This document shows, piece after piece, positions 1-23,745 of a DNA stretch of 64,000 nucleotides; the stretch's first letter is position 1, and the number at the start of each line of letters is the position of its first letter. The DNA is from Silene conica. Its lineage: Eukaryota > Streptophyta > Magnoliopsida > Caryophyllales > Caryophyllaceae. The notes beneath the pieces were generated by a model. It saw only the letters and a list, made by a program, of their open reading frames with translations, was not told where the DNA came from and did no database searches. Location: positions 7,197,031 to 7,261,030 of the forward strand of contig CM055311.2 in assembly GCA_029255685.2 (NCBI GenBank). Direction: 5' to 3'. The translations under genes were made by a program, and so were the position numbers.

Positions 1-923
1 AGAGATAGTTTTGTAAAATCATGTTACAACATGCTATATGTATGAATTGCTTGACAGCACTAGGTCTTTCACACTTGAAAATTAGAGTAATATTTGTAGC
101 ATTTATCTGTGACGAGACCCAGTAGTAATCAAGAGGTAATTGTTAATGGAACAACTATTGATTTTTGCCTTCCTAGTTTGATATTGTTGGTTGCTAATTT
201 GCATCTGCAAACACATTTTCCTAGATTTTTTATTATCATTGCTATATATCTACATTTTGTTACTGTTTTAATCAGCAAATCAAACAACCAATCGTAATCG
301 ACCTGGATAGAATTATAACCATAACTTGTCATATTGCATTTACCGTCTCCCTCAGACCGACCTCTACTTCCCTGACTACATTACTTGTTAGCTAAGATTA
401 GGGTATCTTTATTAGGTACTCGATAAGCCTATCAGTAATGATGGTAATCAAGGGAATATTAATAGCACTCTGACACCTTGGAAGCAACAAGAATTCGGGT
501 TAATGTAGTTATTAGATAAACTACAATAATGATAATCAAGGGTATGGAGAAGGAACATATCAGAGGTAAGACTATCTTGACGACCAGAGTAACAGGGGAA
601 ATCTGGTTGAATAACTAGAACATAGCAAGGAAAGTGGAGAAGAGTAAATAGTATGAATGAAAAGTTGACATATAGATAGACTACTTAGATGGACCTGAGA
701 GATTGATGTTGTATGAGCGTTGGTGAGACTATTAGTATTAGCCAGGATATTTCAGGACAAAGTGTGTTTTTAGTAGGGTAGAATATGATACTATTAAAGT
801 AAAGTTTTAAGTTTTACTAAATTTTGCTTGTGTGTGCTTTTATGGAATTTTATTATGTGTGCTTTTATATGGTATGTCGTGAGTAATATGTGTGGGTATT
901 GTCATAATATGAGTTAGTTATTA
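1..923. other. Intergenic, no gene seen
   Basis: AT-rich DNA downstream of the CNGC gene, whose stop codon lies at 1395-1397. The short open frames here have no recognisable domain. I see no tRNA, rRNA or convincing repeat boundary. Confidence 0.5.
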
Positions 924-1161
924 CTACCCCTGTTCTTTTTTAATTGTCATTCCCACTTTTCAAGACACTCACTTCTCTCGTCAATATCTCTCAAAATAAA
1001 TAACTAAATATATTGAAATGTATACTTATATTAAAGCTTTATTCGTAAAGAATTTTATGGTGTGATTTTTATAATTTTTCAACCAATATATTTTCCTAGA
1101 AATTGAATTCAAAGGCTCATCTCGTAAAATGAAAACGTCAATTATTTTAGAACGGAGGAAG
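924..1161. mobile_element. Stowaway-like MITE (degenerate)
   Basis: The left end starts CTACCCCTGTTC and the right end, read in reverse, CTTCCTCCGTTC. Both continue into a matching TAATTG-like segment and are flanked by TA (922-923 and 1162-1163). TA duplication and CTNCCNCCG-type termini are the Stowaway (Tc1/mariner) pattern. No coding capacity. It lies about 230 bp past the CNGC stop codon. The terminal repeats are imperfect, so this is an old copy. Confidence 0.55.
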
Positions 1162-1394
1162 TATAACAATTTTATGATATGAATTCACCAAAAAATGATG
1201 AAGATGAAGAATATGTTAATATATTGTTTATCGACAAAAGGTCGATCATGAGGTTTGTTGTTAGTGTCCTGACACAACACATATGGAAAAATTTATATTT
1301 TTTGTTTCCCTAACTACGATTGAGGTTCTACCTTAACAAAATATAGGGTCTATGAACTATGATGTAGATACTTTTATGTAGATGGAGAAAAATC

Positions 1395-11998
<10,604 letters not shown>

Positions 11999-12008
11999 GT
12001 TATTGAGT

Positions 12009-12025
12009 CTGTTAGAAGAGAAGAA
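12009..12025 (-). other. Putative 3' splice site upstream of the CNGC start codon
   Basis: Read on the minus strand, a pyrimidine-rich tract ends in CTAACAG about 10 nt before ATG 11998. This suggests a 5'-UTR intron, or an upstream exon that I cannot place. RNA reads would decide it. Confidence 0.4.
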
Positions 12026-12263
12026 ATTCGTGAGAGTACCAGGAGAATAAAAACTCCAAAATAAAATGCATAAATTCCTATTGTCAGATACTTCATATAC
12101 CTTATAATTCATTAAACATAATGTAATGTATTAGATTTGGTTAGTAAAATATTTTTGATTGCAAAATTGACATAAATGTCTAAGTAATTCAAGCTTTGTT
12201 AGTAATTTTTCTCCTATATAGATCACAAAAATTGAATTGATTAAGAAATAAATATGTACTATG

Positions 12264-12511
12264 ACCCGTAAGGGTGGAGTCTAGTGGTTAAAACTTGGGT
12301 GAAATTTCCAGGAGACCCGGGTTCAGGTCTCCCCAAGAGCAAAATCTTGTGTAGCATTCTTGGCCCGAGTCCATACCTAAATAGACTTCGGGCCTGTCAC
12401 CCTCGGGTGACTTACCTGGTATACGTGGTTTTTAGGCTATCACATATAACCGAGGGTTTACCCAGTGCGCATCGAAGGTAGCGGCAACGGGTTCCCTCGT
12501 CACCCAAAAAA
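12264..12511 (+). mobile_element. tRNA-derived SINE with target duplications
   Basis: A ~248-bp element flanked by the direct repeat ATGTACTATG (12254-12263 and 12512-12521). It has a pol III A box (TAGTGGTTAAAACTTGG, 12282-12298) and B box (GGGTTCAGGTCTCC, ~12319-12332) near the 5' end, and ends in a short A run. Its 3' half is shared with 15646-15779. It sits ~270-510 bp upstream of the CNGC start codon. I do not recognise the family name. Confidence 0.85.
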
Positions 12512-12521
12512 ATGTACTATG

Positions 12522-13070
12522 CTAATTTATAATGTCTTAAATTCAAGATTTTTCAATATTCTTCTTCCTTTCAACCCATAAGTAGTAAATTATGAGAATG
12601 TATAGAACTAATTCACATCACAAACACCTTCATTTTACTTAAGACAAATGTGAAAGTCTTTGATGGTGGCGGGATAAGAATAAAAAAGAAGGTCTTAAAT
12701 CAAGAACAAATCTATATATAATGTTGTGTGAAACTAATTTGTTCCTAATAAAACAAAAAAGAACCGTAAAGTGACAAAGGTAAATAGAGAGCACTTGAGT
12801 AAAATTGTTCATAGGAAAATAAATAAAAATAGTCGTTGAATTAGACATGCACACTCTTATAAATATAATATAAAAATGAGGTGTTGTTGTCCTTAGGTCT
12901 AATAATGAGGCAAAGATCGGTGATGCTTGAAAAAGGAGAAATAATTTAGCCCTTTTTCGAAAGATAAATCATAGAGCATTATAATTCTTATTAGCATTAA
13001 TGCAACTCCATGCTTTGGGAAACACAACACTAGATTGCGAATAATTAACTTACAAGTATATACAGAGTAC
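12522..13070. other. Intergenic, no feature seen
   Basis: AT-rich DNA with no supported gene, RNA or repeat boundary. Confidence 0.4.
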
Positions 13071-13078
13071 AATTTATG

Positions 13079-14097
13079 TAGAGCTGACCGTTTGCGGGCT
13101 TGGGCTGGACATGGGCCGGGCCTAACCTATCAAAAAGTGTCCAACGGGCCATTTTTTAGTGCCCGTGTCCGCTATGGCGGGCCTACTATAACTGCCCGTA
13201 CCCGTCCAATATACCTTAGCGGGCCAACCGACGGGCTTGCGGGCTTTTATTGAAATTAATTATCGAAAAATTAAACCAACAAAACGGTAGAATAAACAAC
13301 GTGATTACCAAATTTGCAAAATAAAATAAAAACTTAAGAATTAAGATAATGTTTACAACTTTCAAAATACTCCCTCCGTTCGATTCCACTTCGCAGTTTT
13401 GCTTTTTCACGTTTGCCAACGCACGTTTTATATGTTAAATATCTTTAGCTTCGTAGTTGCAAAAATTATAAAAGTTAGATATTTTCAATGTACTCGTAAA
13501 AACGAATCAAACAAGACCCCACATGAATATGTTTTCTCTTACGTATTAGGAGAAAATTGAGATTAAATGTTCACTTGTGAATAGTGTACAAAATAGAAAC
13601 CTGCGAAGTGGAATCGAACGGAGGGAGTAGTAACTAAACATCGTCTTTGTTTTATATAAACATTATAAAGTCTCAAAACACTTCAAAATATTAGTCGAGG
13701 AAGACACGTCTTTATTCGTCGTCCAAGTAGGTAACTTTACTACGGAGAAAGTGTAGGTAAGTGTGCTTTTGTTATATTCAATAAACTATTAATCTTCTCA
13801 ATGTAGGCAACTTTACTACGGAGTAATTTACTTCCTGTTTTCAATAAATATTTTTTCATTTTTAAGTTTTAAATTTTTTTGTTATGTTAAATAAAAATTA
13901 TAGTTTACAAATTTTGTAGCGGGCCTAACGGGCTGTCCATGGACAATTTTATTTTGTCCAAGCCCGTCCATTAATTTTAGCGGGCTTAATTTTCTTGTCC
14001 GTAACCGCCTATTTTAATTTTTTTTGTGACCAAGCCCGCTAACAAAGCGGGCCGAACGGGTGGGCCGAACGGGTTGGCCCGCATTTGGCCAGCTCTA
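13079..14097. mobile_element. Nonautonomous hAT-type element (1.0 kb)
   Basis: Inverted ends TAGAGCTGACCGTTTGCGGGC and, reversed, TAGAGCTGGCCAAATGCGGGC, with an 8-bp target duplication AATTTATG (13071-13078 and 14098-14105). Both subterminal regions are rich in GGGCC / CGGGC blocks. The interior holds a Stowaway MITE and two copies of a ~21-bp motif (GTAGGTAACTTTACTACGGAG near 13724 and a near copy near 13805). No transposase. Confidence 0.85.
13370..13627. mobile_element. Stowaway MITE nested in the hAT element
   Basis: Perfect inverted ends of ~27 bp starting CTCCCTCCGTTCGATTCC, flanked by TA on each side (13368-13369 and 13628-13629). Classic Stowaway termini, 258 bp, no coding. The high terminal identity suggests it is recent. 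Confidence 0.92.
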
Positions 14098-14105
14098 AAT
14101 TTATG

Positions 14106-15645
14106 CAACACAACAATAGACTTAGAAAATAACAATGTGTTATATAACAAAACCAATATTTCAGAATATAAATAGGTTGTGGACAAAAGTTAAACTTCAC
14201 CAATTATTTTCTGACAAAAAGAGAAGCACAAAAGACATGCTAAGATGAATAAGTTTATATATACCTCACAAACTTCTCTTTCTGACCGCAAATAACTTGT
14301 GACTTAAATAGTGACATATTAAACTTGCTCAAAAGATTTGCTCGACTTATACGTCAACATAGCTAGTTGAGCTTTAAGAAGCTTAATTTTAGTCCTCGAC
14401 CTCCCTGTCATAGTAATTAAATCAATAAAATTAGAGCAAATACATCTCTTCACATATTATTACATTATATACAAACAAATATGTTTGAGTACGACCACAA
14501 ATAATCCAGTTAGTTTAAACACAAAAAACCAGTTTCTAAAAGTATAACCTCACCAAAAAAATACATTTTTTCCTTTGATATTAAAGTTAAGGTTAAAGTG
14601 ACATAGTTATTCATTATGGACATAACATAATTTTTTATGAATTATAATCCATAAAGATTGTTTACAATATGAGTAAATTTTAAAAATTGATGAGCAAACC
14701 TCTAACTAATAACTATGAGTTTAACTTGAACATCTCTCTTATAAAATGTAGTGTTATTAATTCATAAACGCCCATACTACAATTATTAAATAAGAAAACA
14801 CATGAAATATCTTACAATTTAGAATATTATAATTATTTTGTTTTGCCTAAATTCGCTCACATATAACCTTCGCACCAAACATTTATCATCAATTACAACG
14901 AATATTCAAGAAAATAGGGAATTGATTCACAAAATTATTGGATAATGAAATTGAAAATAAAGGAAATCAAAGAAAAAACATAATGTCGTGTGAGAAAGCA
15001 TAGGAAATATAACTGTAGATAAGAACCTCGTCGCCAATGTTGTTGTGAAGCACATTTAAGACCAAAATTAGGGTATGGAGCTTTGAAAAATAATCAAATG
15101 CAGATGATGTAGGAACATTGTAAGAGAAAATATTGCTTTTCTGGACTACCTTGAGAGAGCAATGGACAAAGCAATTTTAAGCTATTTTTAGAAAATTCAT
15201 TTGGAGGACAAGGAACCTTCATTTTCGTCTATCTCAAAATCGTTTTAAGAAATGTAATTATTTTAGTTTTTTAAAAAATTATATGAGGTATTGTTAGACT
15301 TTACGTCATGTTCTACAAATAATTTATATTCTCAAATTTCTCCCATTTTATAATACGACAATTTTAATCGAATATTTGTCCATAATAAGTTGAGTAATCA
15401 ATACAATCAACGTTTTACACATAAAACAAGATTGGTTTACTGACAAAGTTTAATCCATTTCGGGTAAGAAATATCATGCTTCTGATATGTGATAACACAA
15501 ATCCCTAAATTTTGGATTAAAGCGGATTATTTTAAAATCATAGTATATAAATATCAAAATTTTAAAAAAAACACTATGATATATCATATAGAAACATATA
15601 AAACAAACTAACAAATTCATTAAGAGGAACAAGCCCTATACTATC
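14106..15645. other. Intergenic, no supported gene
   Basis: AT-rich DNA with no domain-bearing frame. The stretch 15030-15200, read on the minus strand, could be untranslated leader of the CNGC gene, but nothing in the sequence proves it. Confidence 0.35.
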
Positions 15646-15779
15646 TTTTTTTTTTTTTTTTTTTTTTTTTCTTGGTGACGAGGGAACCCGCAGCCGCTAC
15701 CTTTGGTGCGCACTGGGTAAACCCGCGGGTATATGTGATAGCCTGCAAACCACATACACCAGGTAAACCACCCGAGTAT
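15646..15779 (-). mobile_element. 5'-truncated SINE copy, same family as 12264-12511
   Basis: Starts with a run of ~25 T (the A tail on the minus strand). It then carries the reverse complement of the 3' ~110 bp of the upstream SINE, including GTTTACCCAGTGCGCA and GGGTTCCCTCGTCACC. The pol III promoter part is missing. Confidence 0.8.
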
Positions 15780-16790
15780 CTTATGCTAAAAAAACTTTCA
15801 ATTTAGTTTTATATCCCAGCACGTCAAAACTTTCCTTAATTCACTGTCCTTTATATGCATAGACGATTTTAGAGGGGTTCCGCACCTACATCCCCTTTAA
15901 AAAAAAGTGTACTTTAAAAAAAACAAAAATTAGAAAACAAAATGTCAGTATATATACTCCTACGGTCCTACCTCACGCTTCCTCGATACACTTCCTCTTC
16001 TCTTCCCAGAAAAGAAATACCTGACTCCTCAATTCTCATAAGTCATACCTCACGCTTGTCGCTTCATGCAATAGTCCTGCCATCCACCGTGAGACCATGA
16101 CGGCGTGACCATCAAAGTCGGTCACCCACGACCCTCGACGCTTTGTTAAACGACGAAATGTCCTTCCCTATTTCAAACAAGGTATTGTAATTCCCTAATC
16201 TAAAATTGAAACCCCGTATTGGCAAATTACTAATCCCCATTTCAAATTTAATAAATTTATTGTCATATTGTGCTATTACTTTTACTTATTATTTTATTAG
16301 TTAGTATAAATGATGTTTGATCTATTAATTTTAAAACAAGTTGAATGAATTAAGTTGGGTAACTTCAGAAATTAGAATTACGATTTTCAGTTTTGTGTAT
16401 AAATGTATAATAGAAATAATGCTATAATGTTTAGAAAGTTCACAGTTGTATTTGTATTTTCCTTGATATAAGGTGGGTGAAAGGGAAAAAAATGAATGGA
16501 TTTTGTTTCATAACTTATTGAAGTTTGATAACAATCTAAAAGAATTTGGAAATTGGTATCATGGATTGGAACGTTTGATTCACTTTCGGTAATTAGTTGT
16601 ACATGGCAGATTGACGACACATTACTTGTTTATATAACTCTATTAGTTTATTGATGATAGTGCATTACTTGTTTATAATCTAAGAACGACGTTTTTGATA
16701 ACTCTGTTAATTAATTTATTCATGGTTTGACGCACTTTTAGAGGACTGTTTTATAACTACTTACTTGTTTATGGTTTTATTGATGGCTAG
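15780..16790. other. Region preceding the hAT pseudogene
   Basis: Contains AGAGGGGTTCCGCACC near 15871, which could be a decayed element end, but I could not match it to a partner beyond 19177. No gene seen. Confidence 0.3.
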
Positions 16791-19177
16791 ATGAAGAAGA
16801 GAAAGTATAAAATTGGACTTATATCTGACTTCTTTGGTGGAGGAAAGTCTCAAAAGTCTAGTTCTTCACCCTCTCCACATCAAATTGAACCTCAACGTGG
16901 AGTCATTGATGAAATATATACTACTCAAGAAGAGTAAGTGGTCTCATCATAAGATAATCAAGATACACCACAAAATAAAACAAAAGCAAATGATCCAAAT
17001 TCTTCTATCAACGAGGTCTTTGACTATGATGATGATCTTCTTCCTTATGATCCTGGGAAAAGAATCCTCTTATCATCCTACCCTCCTATTGATCAAGATA
17101 TGATAAGGAGGGGATTCCTCAATAAAGAGGTGTTTCAACCACGTAATCATTCCTTCCCCCATACTGAATTTGGAACTCGGCGTAACCTTTGTAAGCGTAA
17201 ATTTAAAGAAGCTTCGTATGACAAGTATAATTGGCTTGAATATAACATTGAAAAAGATGAGGCTTTTATTTTGTGTGTTACTTCTTTAATGACAAAACAA
17301 GTATTCCAGGAAGTGATAATTTGTGAGAGATGAGTTTAAAAGTTGGAATCGAGCTCATGAAAGATTTCTAAAACATATTGGCTATAGTGTTGTTAGTGCT
17401 CATAAACAAGCTTAAGAGAAATATGATTTTTCCAATTCCCCAAAATCATTCATGGTTGAAAATTTCAATAAGATAAACAAAGAAGTTGTTATTCTTTACA
17501 AAGCTCGCTTCACTCACTCGCTTGATTGTTTGAAGTTCCTGTTGCGCCAAGGCTTAGCATGTCGTTGGCGCGATGAATCTAAAAATTCAAGTAATAAGGG
17601 TAATTTTCATGAACTTTTACAATGGCTTGCGGCAAGAGATGAGAATGTCAATAAGGGTGTATTAAAAAATGCTCCTATAAAATCCAAACTGATTTGTCCT
17701 TTAATTCAAATAAATCTTATTTATGCTTGTGCTAAGGAAACTACTAAACTCATTGTTGACGAGCTTAGTGATGACTATTTTGCAATTTTACTTGATGAAT
17801 CGAGTGATGTGTCTTATAAGGAGCAGTTTGTCATTTGTTTAAGTTTTGTTGATAAAAGGGGAAGAGTCTGTGAAAGCTTTCTTCGTGTGGTAAAAATGAA
17901 GGATACTTGTTCTTTATCACTTAGAGTTGCAGTTAAAAAGATGCTCGAGGATAACAAACTAAGCATGTCTAGAATCCGTGGCTAAGGTTATGATGAAGCT
18001 AGTAACATGGGAGGTGAAATTAATGGTCTCCAAACTTTGATTATGAACGAAACTCCATCCACTTATTATGTTCATTGTTTTGCTCATCAACTTCACTTGA
18101 CTCTTGTTGCCGTTGCTAAATAAATTGTTGATTGCACATGGTTTTTTGAACAAGTTGGTTGTTTATTGAATCTTATGAGAATTTCTTGTACGCGTAAAGA
18201 AATGCTTTGAGATGTTCAATCTAAAAACTTTTAAAAAGTTTGGAATTAAATGAAAGAAAAGCGGGCAAGGTTTTGAATCAAGAACTTGGTTTTCCTAGGC
18301 CGATTGATATTCATTGGGGTTCTTACTATAAAACAATCTTACACATGATGTTGTTGTACCCTTCTATCTTTGAAGTACTTCTTATAGTTGATAAAAACGT
18401 TCATCACGATGATCGGTTAAAATTTCAAACGATGATGGTTTGCAAAGAAGAGATCAAGATATAGTTAATGTCATGACATTTGTTCGTATGACTAAAGACA
18501 GATTAGTAAAGACCAGAGAAGATGGCGGAGAACAGTTTTTGGAAGGTGTGACTTTTTTTATGCCAAAAATAATATTGAGGTTCCTTAAATGGTTGATAGT
18601 TATGTTTCTCCAGGGAGATCAAGACGTTATTTTAAAAAGTTACAAATATTCACCGATTTCAGTACGATATATTTGTAAGCATCATTGATTTGAAACTCCA
18701 AGAGTTAAACGACCGATTGATAAGGTAAAAATGGAGTTACTTATTCGTATGTCTTGTTTTAACCCCATCAATTCTTTTGCTGCTTTTGATAAGAAAAAAT
18801 TAATTAAAGTTGCCGAGTTTTACAATTTCTCTTCAACTGATAGAACAAGATTTTGAATTTCAAATTGATCATTTTATTGATGATATGCGGAGTGATGCAA
18901 GGTTGCAAGTTTAAAAGACATCGGTCAACTTTCTTTGACGCTTGTTTCAACAAATAAGCATTATTATTATCAACTCGTCAATCTATTTCTACGACTAGTA
19001 TTGATTCTTCCGGTGGCTACAACTAGCATGGAACTAGTTTTCTGTGCTATGACTTACGTGAAGAACAAGCTAAGAAGTAGCATGGGTGATCAACTATTGA
19101 ACGATAGCTTGGTAACATTCATTGAAAAAGATTTTTTCTCTCGAGTTGATAATGATGATATAATAGATCATTATTAA
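16791..19177 (+). pseudogene. hAT transposase pseudogene (TTF-type finger, DUF4371, hATC dimerisation)
   Basis: A decayed transposase of the plant TTF-finger hAT family, which normally cuts and pastes its element in the nucleus. Seen in order, across several frames and stops: an N-terminal MKKRKYKIG; a finger region with YDPGKRILLSSYPPIDQDM and FLNKEVFQPRNHSFP; the core (17452-17985) with LKFLLRQGLACRWRDES, LLDESSDVSYKEQ and LSMSRIRG; then ASNMGGEINGL and HCFAHQLHLTL; then a hATC-like end with LPVATTSMELVF and MGDQLLNDSLVTFIE. Several stops and frame changes (for example near 17335, 17985, 18121 and 18470) preclude function. No terminal repeats or target duplication found. Confidence 0.85.
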
Positions 19178-21806
19178 GGTAAGAAAACACGCAGTTGTTT
19201 ATTACCTTCCCGCCCCTTAGAGTAAATGTGGAATTTGAAGTAATTTTATTTTGGATACTTTTTATAAAATTATGAAGTAAACATGGAATTTTAATTCCGC
19301 GCCCCTTTCCCGCCATACAAGAAAGACCTATGTCTATAAACAATTTTTAAGTACTAGTTTCCGAAATAATTTGAATGCTTTATTATCTTTTTCTTATATA
19401 TTCCCAAATTCAATTCCACAAGATATATGCTAAGTTTAATAAAATTGGAAATGGGAGAATTCATAAGGCGAAATTATCCTAACAAAGTCTTACGAACAAC
19501 TTTTATATAGCAATTATTTACCTTGTTAATTACAACTACGCTAGTTTTTATATTCGTCAAAGTGTCATATTCATACAAATGGCCACTTTCTTTATAATTA
19601 AAGATATTTCAATTTCAAATGACCATTTTTATCATAAAGTAGGGTTCAATTTTAACAACATGAATTTTATTTCGATGAGTTTGTTACACGGTAATTGCAG
19701 AATAAATAACATATATCGATAACTAAAAACCTATGCATAAATCTGAATCATATATACATGAATAGTTAGACTATTCGTAGTGTGATTGTTACAATATAAT
19801 CCCAGTTTTCTGAGTTCAAACAATATTAAATTCACTCCACATACCCTAAAATAAGGTTTTATAGTGTAATCTTGTAACATCTTTACACAATTTTTTTTAC
19901 AGCAACACTCTGAGCAAAAGCAGCCAAATCATTCTCCTAACGTAAGATTAAGAGAATCATATCATATACATAACACGTGAGTTTTTTTTTTCCATATTCT
20001 TATCGTACTTGAAAACCACGTGATATACGATAAAATATTGTAGAAGCGCTTTGCTTTTAAATTATTTTTTATATAATCAAAGAATGCACAATAGTCGTGG
20101 ATTCTAGCTCGTTTATACAACTACACTAGTGGCTCCAATTTCACCTTTAATATAATCATACTGTAAAAGTATAGACTGTACAGATTCTGAGAGGTGTACA
20201 ACTAACTCCTAAAGTATTATATTCTTTACATCATCAAGAGTGTACGTACTTTGACATTTCAAACTTTTCGTATGGCCACGCTATTTATGGAAAGCCTATT
20301 GACCAAGTACCCGACTACATATTAAGTTACTCTCATTCAAGTTCTTGAGCAACAACATAGATATCACACCTCTGCCTTTCGTCACCTATTCCACTTATCG
20401 ATGTAATAAAAAAGTTATCCTTCCAGGAATTTGTAGACACCCACGTCTATAGCTTCCACGGGTCACCCGATGATGATCCGATGACATGTTTTAGCTTTTG
20501 TCATGTTTTAATGACAATTCGTAAGCCGTGTTAAAAAACGTTAGTCGCACATATTAGCCAACCTCATATTAGTGATGTAAGTCTCATTACGTTCATTTTG
20601 ACTGTAATTAGAGTTAATTTTGAGTTTGAGTAAAGAGTAGTCTCCAGTTTCAGACCCCGTCTCGTTTTGACTGTTAAAATTTTGTAAACTAAAAAGATAT
20701 AATGTTGGTTTTAGAGTTTTAGCCAAGCACCTTATATAATGCTCCGTAATTCTGAGTTGTGGCACTCGGTCGAGTGAAAGGGGAAGACGACTGAGTGGGT
20801 GTACTTGCGCAAGTATTGCTGACCGGGTATGAGTTCAGGGTTGAGAGTAGTTCCCGATCCGCGTCACTCGACCAAGTGGCCGTCTGGTGTGTTTATAAAA
20901 CAGTTTTATTTAAGTGATTGGGGGAATTTTTATAAATCGTATATGATTGACTTTTAAGAGGCGTAGACTGCGGGGTCGTGTAAGGCCCCCAATCTTTTGG
21001 GGCACAATAGAGAAAAAATAGGGATATATATTACTTGATGCGGCTAAAATTCATCAATTTAGATTGGCACACATTGGTTTAATATGCAATGTCTGTATAG
21101 AAATATATAGTAATGAGCATCGATATTATTTGCATATATCTTCTTTTATAATGTCAAAAAAGTAAATGATGTGTTTGGATATGAATGGGGAGAGTATTGA
21201 ACAAATCGACTTTTAAGGTTATTCTAAAAAAATCCATGTGATAAAAATATCATTTTAGATAAAAACAATAAATATCACTCTAATAAATAATTTGTGATGA
21301 AAATAACATTTTAGAGCAAAATAATAAATACTAATAATAACGTAAATAAAGCAGTAGTGGGGTTCATTTTGAAATTTCGCATAGGTCCCCCGAAATATGG
21401 GACGGCCATGAAATCATTGTATTAGTTTAAAGCGGCATTTTAAATCCTCAATATTTCTAAAATACTCCCACATCACGGTCAAATCATCTAGCGAAGGAAT
21501 TTGTCATTTGATCTAGATTTCATGTTGTATCGTGTCTACCTTCATCAAAAGTCTCAGTATTCGTTTTCATATTATTTTTATTAGACCTAAACCCTAGTTT
21601 TTGATGAATTGGGTGGTGGTGGTGTTTGGTGTTAGTGATTTATAAGAGGAATGTTCTAAGTGTAATTGTATAATTCATGTAGATGACGACTTCGTAGAAG
21701 AACAATTTTAGTTGTCTTTCTTTTGTGCGCGGATTTGCTAACGAGATAGCTAGGGGCTTTCTACTCAGTACACTTGTATGATTAATTATGAGATGGATGT
21801 GGTATT
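19178..21806. other. Intergenic with possible decayed LTR pieces
   Basis: No intact gene. A TGTAGACACC motif near 20426, a common Ty3 LTR start, is followed by ~550 bp that include GGTCGAGTG/ACTCGACC motifs resembling those of the LTR at 48587-49608. I could not find a matching end. The rest is AT-rich and featureless. Confidence 0.35.
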
Positions 21807-23745
21807 GTCTTTATAATACCCTCATTTACCTAGGAACCTGTACTAAGACTTTCAGGGTAAATAAGACTGTTACCATCCTGGATAAATTAGGGCAATAGAT
21901 AATCACAGTGAAATACAAACAGTACTTTAAGTTATTAAACGATAGTCTGAAAAACTGTTACAGGTATAGTCCAAAACAAAACTCCAAACAACTGAAATGT
22001 AACAAATGAACTAATAAAAGTCAGACTAAGTGAACTATAACTACGTAAGTCCAATCCATGTCTCTCTCCAAGCCTCAGTTCCTAGTCCATCCGTCTCTGA
22101 CCTGAAAATTCTACTCCCCATTCCGGATCATAGTAGGTGAATACGAATACACTTTCAACCTCGCGGTTAAGTAGGATAACACAATAGTAAATAATGCAAC
22201 AGTTAATGATATGCAAATGCTATGATATGCTCGAGCTCGAGCTCAATCTCATTTTCAAACCCGTAACACCCACCCATACCGAACCTCCCGACAGAGTATC
22301 GTCGACCGTCGTCGAACACCAGCATAAAGTTGAAGACACCAGCCTGACCTGCAGACCACCCTGGGCTTGATATCGTAACAGTTACCATTCTATAACTTTT
22401 TTCAATAACCAATGCATATGCTATGCTCATGAATGCAATAATAAAATAGCCAACCATTAATCATCATGCTTATAAAAATCATACTTGCATCCATAACATA
22501 CAATGTAACATCCATTAGTAACACATCTCAGAGTATAGTATAAGTGTATCCTACCTGGAGTAACAAGTCTGAAAATAAGCAAACACCGTCTAGAAATATT
22601 CCACCTCGAATTCCGTTCCTATAAATATTACTTATATTAAATTCTATCCATACAAGCAACACTGATGTCCGGCTTTTGCCGTCACTACCGGCATCAAACA
22701 CATTTATAAACCCGAAAGCAAGTAGTATGAAATTCGGGGTCGAACACGAAGATGGTGGGGAAAATTGTTTAGTTAGGTTCTAATTCAAGCTTAAGTCGGG
22801 TAATAGGTTTGAGAGTGATAAGACTAACAACTAAAGACAAATTAAGGCAAACAAACTAAAGTCGGGGGTTACTAGGGTAGGTCGATGTCAAACATGCAAA
22901 AGGTATGAGGTCTCTTCTAAGCTAGGTCTAGGTTTATCGCGTCCTTCGATTAGACTCGCCTAAAGTCGAACCCTATCCTAGCTCTCGCTACAAACAAGCC
23001 AACAAATCATACATACATGCTCATGAGAACCCTAGACTATCGTCAAAGGCAAACAACAACAAGAATCATGCCCAACCGTCGTTGAGGCATTTCATCAAAC
23101 ATATAGCAAACATATAATGAAAACCTAACAAAAATGGAGATCAAACCCTAACCCTAAGCAATAATCATCAACACCAACCACCCAAGCACACCCCTAACCC
23201 TAGAAATGGTCTACTCACACATAACTAAAGAGGACATGTAAACAAATAAGGAATTAATGCTAAACATGGTGGAATAAGTAAGAGTAAACAATTGAATAAG
23301 CAAAACTTAAAGGAAATGCAAAGACAAAGTAAAGATGAAGAAGATTATACCATTAACTATGGAAAAGGAATAAACTTGAATAACAAGATGAAGAATTCTT
23401 TCAAATGTCTTCAAATTACAACCCAAATACCCAAAGTAAACTAAAGATTACAATAAGATCAAACTAGATTAACAAAGAGATTAACTAAGAGATTCTAAAA
23501 ACAAAAGAAAGATTATGATTTCGAGTTGAGTTTTTGAATGTGTAAAGATGAGCAATGGAACAGTAGAAAACCTAGGGATGCGTGAAAATTATGTAAAAAG
23601 TGCGTCCCTGAAAATAGACTAAGTGCGGGTATATATAATCCGCGAAATTCTGAAACTTGACTCTCAGCCGGTCCACCGGTTGCCGGTCTGGGACCGGCTA
23701 AGAGTCGAAAAACAAACTTCTGAAACTTTCTTCATTTTCTTCAAT

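Noticed and set aside
11999-12112. Upstream in-frame ATG at 12112 as the CNGC start
   Set aside because: The extra residues do not resemble CNGC N termini and a pyrimidine-rich CTAACAG splice site lies between it and ATG 11998.
12264-12340. A tRNA gene
   Set aside because: A and B boxes are present, but there is no cloverleaf, and A-rich tail plus target duplications show a SINE.
15871-19310. Terminal repeats for the hAT pseudogene (AGAGGGGTTCCGC and the GC-rich CCGCGCCCC segment near 19297)
   Set aside because: The two segments do not match well enough as inverted repeats and no 8-bp duplication was found.
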